Positions 36,802 to 46,982 of a stretch of 64,000 bases of DNA are shown piece after piece (the first letter of the stretch is position 1; every line of letters starts with the position of its first letter). This DNA comes from Campylobacter iguaniorum (lineage in GTDB: Bacteria > Campylobacterota > Campylobacteria > Campylobacterales > Campylobacteraceae). Under the pieces are notes generated by a model that saw nothing but the letters and a program-made list of their open reading frames with translations, did not search any database and was not told the origin of the DNA. Position numbers and translations under genes: made by a program. The stretch spans positions 310,001-374,000 of the forward strand of contig NZ_CP009043.1 of NCBI RefSeq assembly GCF_000736415.1, in the 5' to 3' direction.

Positions 36802-36842
36802 CAAACTACGGCCAAATTTGATTAAATTTGCTACACCTTTGT
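36792..36842. terminator. Hairpin between convergent accessory genes
   Basis: CAAAGTGTAGCAAA pairs with TTTGCTACACCTTTG (one bulged base) across a 21-base loop, and includes the stop codon of the 291-residue gene. Confidence 0.6.
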
Positions 36843-36868
36843 GGGGCTTAAAAGCTTTGTTAAGCCAC
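36841..36868. terminator. Second hairpin between convergent accessory genes
   Basis: GTGGGGCTTAA pairs with TTAAGCCAC around AAGCTTTG. It follows the first hairpin directly and would serve the leftward gene as well. Confidence 0.45.
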
Positions 36869-36914
36869 TAGCTAGATTATCTGAAAAATTAGTAATTTGC
36901 TCATTGCTTAGTTT

Positions 36915-38074
36915 TCAGCCATTATCTTTGGCTTGTTGCAATTTAGCTTGAAACTCCTCCCACTGCGCTTGTGACGCCACAGTCATACCTGTTTCTTGCT
37001 TGAAGAAGAAAGACTCTAATAGTGGATTATAAATACTTGATTTAGCTCGGTTTTTGATTTCGTTTTGGAGATTGGCTATGTTTTCTATAAGGGTTTTATC
37101 TAAAGGAATGTTTTTGTTTCTGTTTGGGTCGTTTATAGTCATATACACTGACAAGGCGACATCTGCCCCAGCCTCTTTAGTTAGCTTTGTATCTCCGCCG
37201 TATAAGACTAAAATTTGTTGGCTTACACTCTTTAAGAAACTCATAAATACACCTTCTTTTGTGTAGCCTTCATTGTTTTTGTACACAGACATATCTGGAT
37301 TAAAAGACCAAATAGCGTCTTTTCCTGTTTTATTATTCATTGAACTAGTAGAAAAATCCAACTTATTTGCAAAAAATCCTATGCCTAGCATTGATAATTT
37401 ATCAGAAATATCATCTGCTTGATTAAATTCATCATTTGAGCTAAATATATTTGTTACTAATTCATTGCTTCTATCGATTAATCCTGATAATGCAGCGCCA
37501 GTTGGTGGCTCCATTCTACCAAAATCTACTCCCGAAGAGATATAGCCCTTTGGCATTTTACTTAGATCACTTGAGCTATAAATTTGCTTTGAGTTATCAA
37601 ATACTTTGCTATTTATTTGATCAAATACATTGTAATATTATTTGATACTATTTGCCATATCTATTTTTGAAAATGCGTTATAGCTCAAAATGCTTTCTTC
37701 GCCTTTAAGCCAGTTGTTTGAAGAGTGAAATATACTGCTTTTTTCTCTATCTCTTCAAGCGTGCTTTTATGGATTTTGAAATCATCTGGAAGTCCAGCTG
37801 CTCTATTAAAATCAGCTCCCATATATCCTTTATCATCTACGCTATATCCATAGCTAGAGCCATATTTGATAGAGTTTATGTTTGTTTGGAGTTGTGATGG
37901 CTCTATTTCAAATTTGATATTTGAGCCAGTAAAGGAGCTATGTATATTAGTAGCTTTGGCTAAATTTGTGCTGCTTTGGATATTTGGCGATGAAGTTTTA
38001 CTGGCATTTTTTGTCTTCTTATCTGTAAAGATAGAGTTGTATTAGTCGTTTGAGCCTATAGATGAAACTTCCAT
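36915..38074 (-). pseudogene. Broken gene, possibly a Cj0814-like flagellum-dependent secreted protein
   Basis: Read leftward from ATG 38074 (MEVSSIGSND) after an AAGGAT site, the frame meets TAA at codon 11 (38042-38044). It stays open to FKIHKSTLEEIE, loses one base in a run of six A (plus-strand 37739-37744), continues as SSIFHSSNNWLKGEESIL, meets TAA at 37638-37640, then runs open to 36915. Repaired length is about 386 residues. The intact part contains VDDKGYMGADFNRAAGLPDD and the C-terminal EGYTKEGVFMSFLKSVSQQILVLYGG. The style recalls the Cj0814 family of Campylobacter proteins exported through the flagellum; I hold that identification loosely. Confidence 0.65.
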
Positions 38075-38226
38075 TTGCTTATCCTTTTATAACAAATTTA
38101 TAACTTAATAAGCAAATGGCGTTCCTATCAAAAATCTTACATAAAATTATCAAAACTTATGCTAAATAGGGCGATTTTTCCTATGAAAAATTTAAATACT
38201 TTAAGCTAGGCAAAGAAAAATTTTTG

Positions 38227-38232
38227 TATAAT
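38227..38232 (+). promoter_or_regulatory. -10 element of the trp operon
   Basis: Perfect TATAAT after TTTTTG, 30 bases before the trpE ATG. The short leader has no Trp-codon leader peptide, so classic attenuation is not apparent; the ribosome site is TTGGAG. Confidence 0.7.
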
Positions 38233-38261
38233 ATTTTTTTAAAAAAACTTTTGGAGCCAAA

Positions 38262-39527
38262 ATGCTTTTACAAGAACCAGTCGCGTATCTAAAAAAGATA
38301 TTACAAGATTATCCAAACTCATATATGGCAGAAGACACAACCCAAACTATCATAGGTATAGACTGCTCTTACATCGAGGGCGATGACTTTGCAAAGCTTA
38401 AATTTGCTTATGAAAATGGAAATAGGATTTGTGAGTTTGCTGGTTTATTTGGCGTTTTGAGCTACAACGCTGTGCATAAATTTGAAAATATTGGCGAGCA
38501 AAAGCTAGGACTTTACGACTTCCCGACATACTTTTACGCAGATGCAAAGGCCTACTTGCACTATGATAAACAAAGCAAAATTTACAGCTTTTATGGCAAC
38601 AACGATTATTTCTCAAATCTTGAAGCAGTAGAAGCAAAACAGCCCCAAAAAGATAAATATTACAAAATAATAACAAACTTAGATAACGAGCAAAATCACT
38701 ACAATAACGCTATCAAAAAAGCTAAAGAATATATAAAAAATGGAGATGTTTTTCAAGTGGTTTTGGGCGAGATTTTGGAGCTTGAGACAAATTTGGAAGC
38801 TTTGGAGTTTTACGAAGTGCTAAAAGTCCAAAATCCAAGTCCATATATGTTTTATTTCCCGACACCTTATGGCGTGGTGGCTGGAAGCAGTCCTGAGCTA
38901 ATAATGCAGATAAAAAAAGATGAGATTTTCGTAGCTCCGATAGCGGGCACTAGAGGCAGAGGAAGCGACGCAAACGAAGATGAAAAGCTTAAAAATGACT
39001 TGCTAAATGACCAAAAAGAGTTAAGCGAACACAAAATGCTAATCGATTTAGCAAGAAATGATATAGGTAAATTTGCCAAACGTGGCAGTGTCAAGCTCAA
39101 AAACCCTATGCACGTGGAGTATTTTGAAAGCGTTATGCATATCGTGAGTGAGGTTTATGGTCAAAAAGATGAAAGCAGAAGCAATTTTGACGTTTTAAGT
39201 GTGGTTTTTCCAGCTGGTACGCTTAGCGGAAGCCCAAAAATCCGTGCTATGCAAATAATAAATGAGCTTGAGAGCTTTAGTCGTGGCATTTATGGTGGTG
39301 GGCTTGGATTTTGGCATTTTAATGGCGATGTTCAGATGGCGATTTTGATCCGTAGTGCGGTTTTTGTGCCTTGTGATGAGGGCAAATCAAGAGTATTTAT
39401 CGGCGCTGGAGCTGGCATCGTGTGGGATAGCGTGGCGGCAAACGAATACGCTGAGATTTGCAAAAAAAGAAAGAGTTGCCTAAATGTTTTTGAGAAAATT
39501 TGCAAAAATGCAAAGGAGCCTAAATGA
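38262..39527 (+). CDS. trpE: Anthranilate synthase component I
   Basis: Chorismate-utilising subunit that makes anthranilate with ammonia from TrpG. The 421-residue product has the chorismate-binding C-terminal core: PSPYMFYFPTPYGVVAGSSPELIM, PIAGTRGRGSDANED, ELSEHKMLIDLARNDIGKF and VFPAGTLSGSPKIRAM. The N-terminal regulatory part is shorter than in E. coli (about 520 residues). It opens the trpE-trpGD-trpF-trpB-trpA operon and overlaps the next gene by four bases. Confidence 0.98.
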   Translation: MLLQEPVAYLKKILQDYPNSYMAEDTTQTIIGIDCSYIEGDDFAKLKFAYENGNRICEFAGLFGVLSYNAVHKFENIGEQKLGLYDFPTYFYADAKAYLHYDKQSKIYSFYGNNDYFSNLEAVEAKQPQKDKYYKIITNLDNEQNHYNNAIKKAKEYIKNGDVFQVVLGEILELETNLEALEFYEVLKVQNPSPYMFYFPTPYGVVAGSSPELIMQIKKDEIFVAPIAGTRGRGSDANEDEKLKNDLLNDQKELSEHKMLIDLARNDIGKFAKRGSVKLKNPMHVEYFESVMHIVSEVYGQKDESRSNFDVLSVVFPAGTLSGSPKIRAMQIINELESFSRGIYGGGLGFWHFNGDVQMAILIRSAVFVPCDEGKSRVFIGAGAGIVWDSVAANEYAEICKKRKSCLNVFEKICKNAKEPK

Positions 39528-41125
39528 TTTTAATGATTGATAATTACGATAGTTTTGTTTATAATATCTATCAATATATTTTAGAAACGACAGATGAAGA
39601 GGTCAGATGTCTTAGAAATGATGAGATAAATATCGAGGGCGTTAAGGCGCTAAATCCAACTAAAATCATCTTAAGCCCTGGTCCAAAACACCCTAAAGAT
39701 AGCGGAGTTTGCCTTGATATTTTAAAGGCAAATTTAGACATTCCAGTGCTTGGAGTTTGTCTTGGTCATCAAGCAATAGGACTTGTTTTTGGTGCAAATA
39801 TAAAAACCTTGCAAAGCCCAATGCACGGCAAAACTAGCCAGATAAACGTAACAAATCCAAACGAGATTTTCGCTGGTTTGCCAAGTAGTTTTAGCGTTAT
39901 GCGTTATCATTCGCTTTACGTTGATGATTTGCCTGATTGCCTAGAAGTCACTGCTATGAGTAATGATGGCGTGATAATGGGGCTAAAGCACAAAACTAAG
40001 CCGATTTTTGGGATTCAGTTTCATCCTGAGAGCTATTTTACTCAGTATGGAAAAAAGATTATAGAAAATTTTGTCCAGCTCAATAAACCGCAAAACATAG
40101 AAAAACAGATGGTAAATTTCGCTCCATTTATGACAAAACTCCAAAAAAACTTCCCGCTTGATAGTAGTGATTATGAGGTGATTTGCAAGGCTCTAAGCGA
40201 CAAAGATTATGATATAGTTCAGTTGGCTGGATTACTAGTGCTAATAAGTGAAAAGTCGCTTTATCCAGATAGCCTAGCAGCACTTGTCAAAAACATACTA
40301 AAATACTCAACTACTTATAACGACCCAGCACCGATGTTTGATATAGTCGGCACTGGTGGAGATAAGCTAAAAACCATAAATATCTCTACGACCACGGCTT
40401 TCATACTTGCTAGTCTTGGGGTAAGAGTGGCAAAACACGGCAACAGGGCAATTACAAGCAAAAGTGGAAGTAGCGATGTTTTGGGCGAGCTTGGAGTTCC
40501 TTTAGAAGCTGATATAAACAAGCTTAGAAGCCTTAGCCAAAATACAAATTTAGCATTTTTCCATGCGCCGTTTTTTCACAAAATCACAGCTGAAGTAAAA
40601 GATGTCAGAAATAAGCTTGGCATAGGAACAGTCTTTAACATACTTGGGCCACTTCTTAATCCAAATTTAGCCCTAAGCAATCAAGTTGTGGGAAATTACC
40701 TTGAAGAGGTCAATGAGCTGATCGCTAGAACGCTTTTAAATTTAGGCAGAAAACACGCTTTAGTCGTGCATGGAATGGACTCTATGGACGAGATTACGCT
40801 TTGTGATGAGACGCTGATCCATGAAGTAAAAGATGGCAAAATATTAGAATACAAAATCACTCCAGAGCAGTTTGGCTTCAATAGAGCTTTTCACGCTGAT
40901 ATTTTGGGTGGTGATGCGAAGAGTAATGCTGAGATTTTCAAGGCTACTTTAAAAGGTGAGCTTAAAGGGGCTAAATTTGATATAGTCGTACTAAATGCGA
41001 TGTTTGGACTATATGCGGCTGATTTTGTACCAAGTCCTAGCCTAGCTAAAGATATTATTTTAGAGGCTATTAATAGTGGCAAGGTATGGAAATTTTATGA
41101 AGATTATATAAGAAAATGCAACTAA
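39524..41125 (+). CDS. trpGD: Fused anthranilate synthase component II / anthranilate phosphoribosyltransferase
   Basis: A 533-residue bifunctional protein. The N-terminal glutamine amidotransferase (about 1-190) has the nucleophile Cys79 in GVCLGHQAIG and the His-Glu of FGIQFHPESYF. The C-terminal TrpD domain (about 205-533) has the PRPP loop DIVGTGGDKLKTINISTTTAF, KHGNRAITSKSGSSDVLGELG and FHAPFFHKI. The fusion also occurs in enteric bacteria and is usual in Campylobacter. It overlaps trpE by four bases and trpF by ten. Confidence 0.98.
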   Translation: MILMIDNYDSFVYNIYQYILETTDEEVRCLRNDEINIEGVKALNPTKIILSPGPKHPKDSGVCLDILKANLDIPVLGVCLGHQAIGLVFGANIKTLQSPMHGKTSQINVTNPNEIFAGLPSSFSVMRYHSLYVDDLPDCLEVTAMSNDGVIMGLKHKTKPIFGIQFHPESYFTQYGKKIIENFVQLNKPQNIEKQMVNFAPFMTKLQKNFPLDSSDYEVICKALSDKDYDIVQLAGLLVLISEKSLYPDSLAALVKNILKYSTTYNDPAPMFDIVGTGGDKLKTINISTTTAFILASLGVRVAKHGNRAITSKSGSSDVLGELGVPLEADINKLRSLSQNTNLAFFHAPFFHKITAEVKDVRNKLGIGTVFNILGPLLNPNLALSNQVVGNYLEEVNELIARTLLNLGRKHALVVHGMDSMDEITLCDETLIHEVKDGKILEYKITPEQFGFNRAFHADILGGDAKSNAEIFKATLKGELKGAKFDIVVLNAMFGLYAADFVPSPSLAKDIILEAINSGKVWKFYEDYIRKCN

Positions 41126-41712
41126 AAATTTGTGGTATTAAAAACGAGATTGAAGCCTTAGACGTCATAAGCTGCGATTTTGATGGCAAAAAGGTTGATT
41201 ATATCGGTGTGATATTTGCCAAAAGCAAAAGAGCTGTCAGCAAAGAAGTGGCAAAAAATATAGTAAATTTGGCTCACAATTTTGGTATAAAGGTAGTCGG
41301 GGTTTTTGCTGATATGAGCTCCACGCTTGTCAAAGAAATTGCCAGCTTTTGTGATCTTGATGTGGTTCAGATTTACGAGCGAGTAGATGATAAAGGCTAT
41401 TTTGGTTGTGAGGTTTGGCAGGTCTTTAGTGTGGGTGATGAGCTGCCAAATTTGAGTGGGAGCTATGACCTAGCGCTTTTTGATACAAAAGGCGTTTTAA
41501 AGGGTGGAAATGGGGTTAAATTTGACTGGAGCTTGCTTGAGAGTTTGGATATTAAATTTGGTTTAGCTGGAGGAATTGGGCTAGAAAATGTGAAAGATGC
41601 TATCAAATTTAAGCCATATTTGCTCGATATTAATAGCAAGGTCGAAGATGAAAACGGCATCAAAGATACAAAAAAAATAAATGAAATTTTAAAAATAATT
41701 TACGGGAGTTAG
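41116..41712 (+). CDS. trpF: Phosphoribosylanthranilate isomerase
   Basis: TIM-barrel enzyme for the Amadori rearrangement in tryptophan synthesis. The 198-residue product has the catalytic Cys in LKICGIK (residue 5) and the phosphate loops [11 protein letters not shown] and [15 protein letters not shown]. The last segment normally reads D(V/L)SSGVE; here it is [11 protein letters not shown], a modest variant with Lys replacing the usual Gly. It is a stand-alone trpF, not fused to trpC; trpC is not in this operon. Confidence 0.95.
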   Translation: MQLKICGIKNEIEALDVISCDFDGKKVDYIGVIFAKSKRAVSKEVAKNIVNLAHNFGIKVVGVFADMSSTLVKEIASFCDLDVVQIYERVDDKGYFGCEVWQVFSVGDELPNLSGSYDLALFDTKGVLKGGNGVKFDWSLLESLDIKFGLAGGIGLENVKDAIKFKPYLLDINSKVEDENGIKDTKKINEILKIIYGS

Positions 41713-41714
41713 TT

Positions 41715-42896
41715 ATGAATGTGAAGGCATATTTTGGAAAATACGGGGGACAATTCGTCCCAGAAACGGCGATGAATGCACTAATCGAGCTTGAAGAGGC
41801 TTACAATACAATTGCCATGAGCCGTGAGTTTAGAGATGAGCTTGATGAGCTTTTGAGAGATTACGTAGGTCGTCCTAGTCCAATGTATCATGCAAAAAGA
41901 CTTAGCGAGCATTACGGTCATGAAATTTATCTAAAAAGAGAAGATCTAAACCACACAGGAGCTCATAAAATAAATAACGCTCTAGCTCAAGCCTTGCTTG
42001 CTAAAAAAATGGGTAAGAAAAAAGTCATGGCTGAGACTGGAGCTGGACAGCATGGCGTAGCGACTGCGACTGCAGCGGCTCTTCTTGGACTAGAATGCGA
42101 TGTGTATATGGGCGAATGCGACATGAAAAGACAAGCCCTAAATGTCTATAAAATGGAGCTTTTGGGTGCAAAAGTCGTAAGCATAACTGATGGTCTTGGC
42201 ACCTTAAAAGAGGCCACAACCGCCGCCATCCAAGCGTGGGTAAATGAGATTGAAACTAGATTTTACGTGATTGGCTCAGCCGTCGGCCCTCATCCATATC
42301 CAAAAATCGTGCGTGATTTTCAAAGCGTGATAGGAACTGAAGCCAAAGAGCAACTAAAAGCAAAAGGTGTTAAACCTGATTGCGTGGTAGCTTGCGTGGG
42401 TGGTGGAAGTAATGCTATAGGCATATTTTCAGCATTTTTAGATGATCATAGTGTTCGTATTTTTGGCGTGGAAGCTGGTGGGCTTGGGGCTGATACTCCT
42501 TATCACGCAGCGACTCTGACAAAAGGAAATGATGGCATAATCCATGGTATGAAAACTGTGGTCTTACAAGATGAATATGGTAGAATTTCGCCAGTTCATA
42601 GTATCAGTGCTGGACTTGATTATCCTGGTGTTGGCCCAGAGCATGCACATTTAAAAGATATCGGCAGAGTAGAGTATCACGCAGTTAGCGATGATGAGTG
42701 TATAAATGCACTTAAGCTTTGCACTCGTTTAGAAGGCATTATCCCAGCTATTGAAAGCTCACACGCTCTTGCATACCTTGAAAAGCTATGTCCTAGCCTA
42801 AAGCAAAAATCAAACATAGTAGTAAATGTAAGTGGCAGGGGCGACAAAGATATGCATACTATAATGGACTACAAAAAAGGAACTATCTATGGATAA
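41715..42896 (+). CDS. trpB: Tryptophan synthase beta chain
   Basis: PLP subunit that joins indole to serine. The 393-residue product has the PLP lysine Lys85 in [18 protein letters not shown], the [17 protein letters not shown] loop and the C-terminal GRGDKDMHT phosphate region. A GGGAG site lies just before the ATG, which follows the trpF stop by 2 bases; the 3' end overlaps trpA by 8 bases. This is the standard TrpB1 type that works with TrpA. Confidence 0.99.
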   Translation: MNVKAYFGKYGGQFVPETAMNALIELEEAYNTIAMSREFRDELDELLRDYVGRPSPMYHAKRLSEHYGHEIYLKREDLNHTGAHKINNALAQALLAKKMGKKKVMAETGAGQHGVATATAAALLGLECDVYMGECDMKRQALNVYKMELLGAKVVSITDGLGTLKEATTAAIQAWVNEIETRFYVIGSAVGPHPYPKIVRDFQSVIGTEAKEQLKAKGVKPDCVVACVGGGSNAIGIFSAFLDDHSVRIFGVEAGGLGADTPYHAATLTKGNDGIIHGMKTVVLQDEYGRISPVHSISAGLDYPGVGPEHAHLKDIGRVEYHAVSDDECINALKLCTRLEGIIPAIESSHALAYLEKLCPSLKQKSNIVVNVSGRGDKDMHTIMDYKKGTIYG

Positions 42897-43632
42897 GATT
42901 GCAAATGCGTTTAAAAATAAGGCAAATATAGGCTATATCGTGGCTGGTTATCCAAGTAGCGATTATACTAAAGAGTTTTTAAATTCGCTTGATGAAAGCG
43001 TACTTGATATCGTTGAGATTGGCATACCGTATTCAGATCCTTTGGCCGATGGAAAGCTCATAAGTATGGCTAGTTTTGAGGCTTGTAAAAACGGTATCAC
43101 AACCGATAAAGTTTTTGAAATTTTAAAGTGCGTAAAAACTAGCAAATGCTTGGTATTTTTGGTTTATTATAATCTAATTTTAGCTTATGGCGAGGATAAA
43201 TTCTTGCAAAATGCTAAAGAATGTGGAATGAGTGGGATTATCGTGCCTGATATGCCTTTTGATGAGAGCGAGGAGTTTAGGGCTAAGTGTTTGAAATTTA
43301 ACCTTGCTTTGATACCTCTTGTAGCTCCAACATCAAAAGATAGAACCAAAGATATACTTAAAAATGCAAGTGGATTTATATACGCTGTTGGCTCTCTTGG
43401 AGTAACTGGCGGAAGTCAAACATCGCTAAATTCGCTAAAAGATATGATAGATGGCATTAAAGAAAATACAAATCTGCCAGTTGCCATAGGTTTTGGTATA
43501 AAGACAAATGAAGATGTAAAACGAACTAAGCTTTACGCAGACGGCGCAATAATTGGCACTAAAATAGTCGAACTTACACAAAAATGCAATGTAAAAGAGC
43601 TAAACAAAGAGATAGAAAAGCTATTTGTTTAA
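42889..43632 (+). CDS. trpA: Tryptophan synthase alpha chain
   Basis: Cleaves indole-3-glycerol phosphate and passes indole to TrpB. The 247-residue product has the catalytic Glu43 in [14 protein letters not shown] and the catalytic Asp in [26 protein letters not shown] and [12 protein letters not shown] are the phosphate-binding loops. It is the last gene of the trp operon, which ends at a hairpin shared with the leftward bamA. Confidence 0.98.
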   Translation: MDKIANAFKNKANIGYIVAGYPSSDYTKEFLNSLDESVLDIVEIGIPYSDPLADGKLISMASFEACKNGITTDKVFEILKCVKTSKCLVFLVYYNLILAYGEDKFLQNAKECGMSGIIVPDMPFDESEEFRAKCLKFNLALIPLVAPTSKDRTKDILKNASGFIYAVGSLGVTGGSQTSLNSLKDMIDGIKENTNLPVAIGFGIKTNEDVKRTKLYADGAIIGTKIVELTQKCNVKELNKEIEKLFV

Positions 43633-43639
43633 AAGAGAT

Positions 43640-43671
43640 TTTGATAGCTAGCCAAAAGGTTAGCTATCAAA
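43640..43671. terminator. Shared hairpin between trpA and bamA
   Basis: TTTGATAGCTAGCC pairs with GGTTAGCTATCAAA around AAAA, with one G-T pair in 14. It lies between the convergent stop codons and can serve both operons. Confidence 0.75.
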
Positions 43672-43687
43672 TTTAGATTAAATTTAG

Positions 43688-45943
43688 TTAAAATCTTCTA
43701 CCTATAGAAAACTCAAAACTACTTGTATCATCACCTGGCTTATCATCAAGAGCTTGAGCGTAGATGAGTTGAAGCGGTCCTATAGGTGTCACCCACTCTA
43801 TACCAGCACCGACGCTTGAGCGTTTGATCTCGTTTAGGTTATCTTCGCCTATCATACCATAATCATAAAATACCATTGCACGCATTTTTAAGCGGTCAAT
43901 GACAGGGATACTTAACTCAACTGAGTTATTAAACGCTATTTTACCGCCAGTATCAATGACTTTGCTGCCTTTTCCGGCTATTGTTATGTTCTTTTTAGGG
44001 GTTACGCTTCTGCTATCAAACCCTCTTATACTTCTTAAACCGCCTAAGAATAGCTTTTCATTTATAGGAAGTTTATCATCATCACTGTTCCAAATATAAC
44101 CAAAGTTTGCTTTATATCTTAAGATTAGATCATAGTTGATATAATCATCAAGTCCAAGATAGTAGTTGAAATTTGATTTGTTTTTGACAAATTCCATATC
44201 TCCACCAGCTCCAGCATATTCAAAGCTAGTTCCAGCGATGATACCGCTTCTTGGGACATAATAATCATCTGTATTATTAAATGTAATGCCTGGAATTATT
44301 GAGCTTTTTAAGTTTTTGCCATTTTGATATCCAGCTTTTGTATAGAACTCATCAAGTCCAGATATTTTGCTTTGTTCGAGTTGGTAAGTTAAAAATACAT
44401 TTGTGTATCTGCCAAATTTCCTACCACCAGTTACGCTAAAGCCGTAATTTTTCTCTTCATAATCATCCCACTCATAGTCATTTGCATAGATGCTTCCGCC
44501 CAGACTATACTCTGAGTCATTTACACGTGGGTTTGTTAGGCTGATAGTTCCACTTAATGTGTCATCACTCTTATCTACGCTTACGCTACCTTTGTATCCA
44601 GTACCAAATACGTTTGTATCGCTCACTCCAGCACTTAAAAGAAGTCCGTCGCTAGTGCCATATCCTATACCACCAGTTATGCTACCAGTTGAGGTTTCTT
44701 TTACGACTACTTCTAGATCAACTTGGTCTTTGTTTATGCGGTTTTCTTTGATTGAAGCATCTTCAAAATATCCACTTCTTTTTAGTGCATTTTTTGAATC
44801 GACAAGGTCAGTTCTATTGTATAAATTTCCCTCAGTCAAGTAAAGCTCACGACGTATAACCCTATCTGCTGTTCTGTCGTTTCCTGAGATAACAACATTT
44901 CTTATATATACTTTGTCATTTGGGACTACTTGGTAGATTATATCTACTGTTTTGTCTGCTTCATTTTTGTTTGTTTGTGGATAGACTCTAACGTAAGCAT
45001 ATCCTTTGTCAGCGACTAAATTTTCTATTTTTTCTATATCTTTTTTTAGCCACTCTGAGTTTAGTCTGTCGCCTTTTGTTAGTTTTAAGCTATCTATGAT
45101 TTTTTCATTATCAAGTTCTAGCTCGCTTGGCGCTTCTATGCTTATGCTATTTACATTATATGGATTTCCTTCGCTTACATAGTATGTAAGATCTGCAGTG
45201 TAGTTATCAAAATATGTGTTTAAATATGGATTTGATACGCTAGCGTCAAGATAGCCTTTTTTTAGGTATTCATCGCGGATTTTGTTTGGGTCATTTGGCA
45301 GGTCAAAAATCTTAACCCCACCGTCATTTCGTCCCCACATCCAGCCCATGAACTCATATTCTTTGTTCGCTACTGCTGGTTCGATATCTGAATAATCCAA
45401 AACTTCAGCACCAACTAAATTTACTTTTTCTATTGTGATTTTCTCGCCTCTATTTACTGTCATTGTGACATGAAGAGCGTTTGGATTGCCGTGCATTGGC
45501 TCAGTGGTTACATCTGTAACGGTATCAAAATACCCTTTTGTTTCGTAGTATTGTCTGATTCTTTCTTTGGCTTTTTTGATGCCTGGTTGGTCGTACATTT
45601 GACCTTGTTTTATGCCAAGTATTGTATCGATGGTTTTTTTATCATTTGTCACAACGCCTTCTATATCAAGCCTTGCGATCGATGGTTTTTCTGTTAAATT
45701 TATAACAACATTGCCATCATTTTCTTCTATAAATATATCTTTGAAGTATCCTTGTTTGTATAAATTTATAATGGCTTGGTTTGAGTTTTGTGCGTTTAGC
45801 TCATCTCCAACTCTAAGCCCAGAAATGTCAGTAGCGCTGTCGCTAGATAGATGTATAAGACCTTTGTAAGCAATAGATTTGATAGTAGCCCCACTTAGTG
45901 CTAAAGGCAAACTCAAACCTACTAAGAAAAGTGTTTTTTTCAT
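43688..45943 (-). CDS. bamA: Outer membrane protein assembly factor BamA
   Basis: Central barrel of the machine that folds outer-membrane proteins. The 751-residue product has a signal peptide (about 1-18), five POTRA domains (about 20-410) and a 16-strand beta barrel. The barrel carries the conserved L6 motif in LGGLRSIRGFDSRS and ends in FSIGRRF, the C-terminal aromatic signal. It is monocistronic, convergent with trpA and divergent from tyrA. Confidence 0.97.
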   Translation of the reverse strand: MKKTLFLVGLSLPLALSGATIKSIAYKGLIHLSSDSATDISGLRVGDELNAQNSNQAIINLYKQGYFKDIFIEENDGNVVINLTEKPSIARLDIEGVVTNDKKTIDTILGIKQGQMYDQPGIKKAKERIRQYYETKGYFDTVTDVTTEPMHGNPNALHVTMTVNRGEKITIEKVNLVGAEVLDYSDIEPAVANKEYEFMGWMWGRNDGGVKIFDLPNDPNKIRDEYLKKGYLDASVSNPYLNTYFDNYTADLTYYVSEGNPYNVNSISIEAPSELELDNEKIIDSLKLTKGDRLNSEWLKKDIEKIENLVADKGYAYVRVYPQTNKNEADKTVDIIYQVVPNDKVYIRNVVISGNDRTADRVIRRELYLTEGNLYNRTDLVDSKNALKRSGYFEDASIKENRINKDQVDLEVVVKETSTGSITGGIGYGTSDGLLLSAGVSDTNVFGTGYKGSVSVDKSDDTLSGTISLTNPRVNDSEYSLGGSIYANDYEWDDYEEKNYGFSVTGGRKFGRYTNVFLTYQLEQSKISGLDEFYTKAGYQNGKNLKSSIIPGITFNNTDDYYVPRSGIIAGTSFEYAGAGGDMEFVKNKSNFNYYLGLDDYINYDLILRYKANFGYIWNSDDDKLPINEKLFLGGLRSIRGFDSRSVTPKKNITIAGKGSKVIDTGGKIAFNNSVELSIPVIDRLKMRAMVFYDYGMIGEDNLNEIKRSSVGAGIEWVTPIGPLQLIYAQALDDKPGDDTSSFEFSIGRRF

Positions 45944-46064
45944 AAATTTTTACCTAATTTTTAAGTATAGTTTGGTATGGTATCATAATTTTTTTTAACA
46001 TATAATAAATTCATTTTTTTGAATAATTAATGTTTTTATAATTATACTTTTGTGATTTTTAAAG

Positions 46065-46070
46065 TATAAT
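46065..46070 (+). promoter_or_regulatory. -10 element of tyrA
   Basis: Perfect TATAAT after AAAG, 26 bases before the tyrA ATG, with AAAGG as ribosome site. Confidence 0.65.
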
Positions 46071-46095
46071 TCCACAAAAATTTAAAGGTAAATTT

Positions 46096-46926
46096 ATGAA
46101 AGTTGGCATAATAGGACTTGGACTCATCGGTGGCTCTTTAGGGCTTGCGCTTCGTGATATGAAGCTTATTTCAAGCGTGAGCGGATATGATCTAAATGAA
46201 CAAAATCAATGTGACGCACTAAAACTTGGGCTTGTAGATGAGATTATCAGCTTTGAAGAGATGAAAAACAAGTGCGATATGATATTTTTAGCAATTCCGG
46301 TTGAGGCTATCGTAAAGACTTTGCAAAATCTCAAAGACATACCAAAAAGCACGACAATAGTAGATCTTGGCTCGACTAAAGAGCAAATTTTAGCTAGTTG
46401 CCCGCAAGAGATCAGAGAAAATTTCGTTGCAGCTCACCCTATGGCTGGTACTGAAAACTCAGGGCCAAAAGCAGCTTTTAAAACGCTTTTAAACGGCGCT
46501 GTTGTCGTCATCTGTGATGATAAAAATGCAGGCGAAACGCATATTAAAAAAACAGTTGAAATTTTAAGCCACGCTGGAATGAAAATAGTCTTTATGAACT
46601 CAAAAAGCCACGATCATCACGTCGGTATCATCTCGCATTTGCCTCACGCTATTAGCTTTAGCCTTGTAAATGCAACGCTCAAAGAAGAGGACAAAAGAAA
46701 TATCTTGCTCCTTGCTGGAGGTAGTTTTAGCGGTATGGCTCGTATCGCAAAGTCAAGCCCAGATATGTGGTGCGATATCTTCAAACAAAATAAAGATAAT
46801 CTTTTGAGTGCGGTAAATTCATTCCAAAGTGAGCTTGAAATTTGCAAAGATTTGATAAAAAATGAAAAATGGAGTGAGCTAAAAGAGTGGATGGAATCTG
46901 CTAGAAAACTAAGAGAAATTTTGTAA
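46096..46926 (+). CDS. tyrA: Prephenate dehydrogenase
   Basis: NAD-dependent enzyme that turns prephenate into 4-hydroxyphenylpyruvate for tyrosine. The 276-residue product has the Rossmann loop GLGLIGGSLGLAL (residues 6-18) and the catalytic HPMAGTENSGPKAA and SHDHHVGIISHLPH regions. There is no fused chorismate mutase or ACT domain. It begins the tyrA-M23 peptidase-phzF stretch, separated from the next gene by 56 bases. Confidence 0.97.
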   Translation: MKVGIIGLGLIGGSLGLALRDMKLISSVSGYDLNEQNQCDALKLGLVDEIISFEEMKNKCDMIFLAIPVEAIVKTLQNLKDIPKSTTIVDLGSTKEQILASCPQEIRENFVAAHPMAGTENSGPKAAFKTLLNGAVVVICDDKNAGETHIKKTVEILSHAGMKIVFMNSKSHDHHVGIISHLPHAISFSLVNATLKEEDKRNILLLAGGSFSGMARIAKSSPDMWCDIFKQNKDNLLSAVNSFQSELEICKDLIKNEKWSELKEWMESARKLREIL

Positions 46927-46982
46927 AATAAATTTACATTAATCTGATAGAATAATTTGTTTAAAATTTATAAGGTGTTGAT

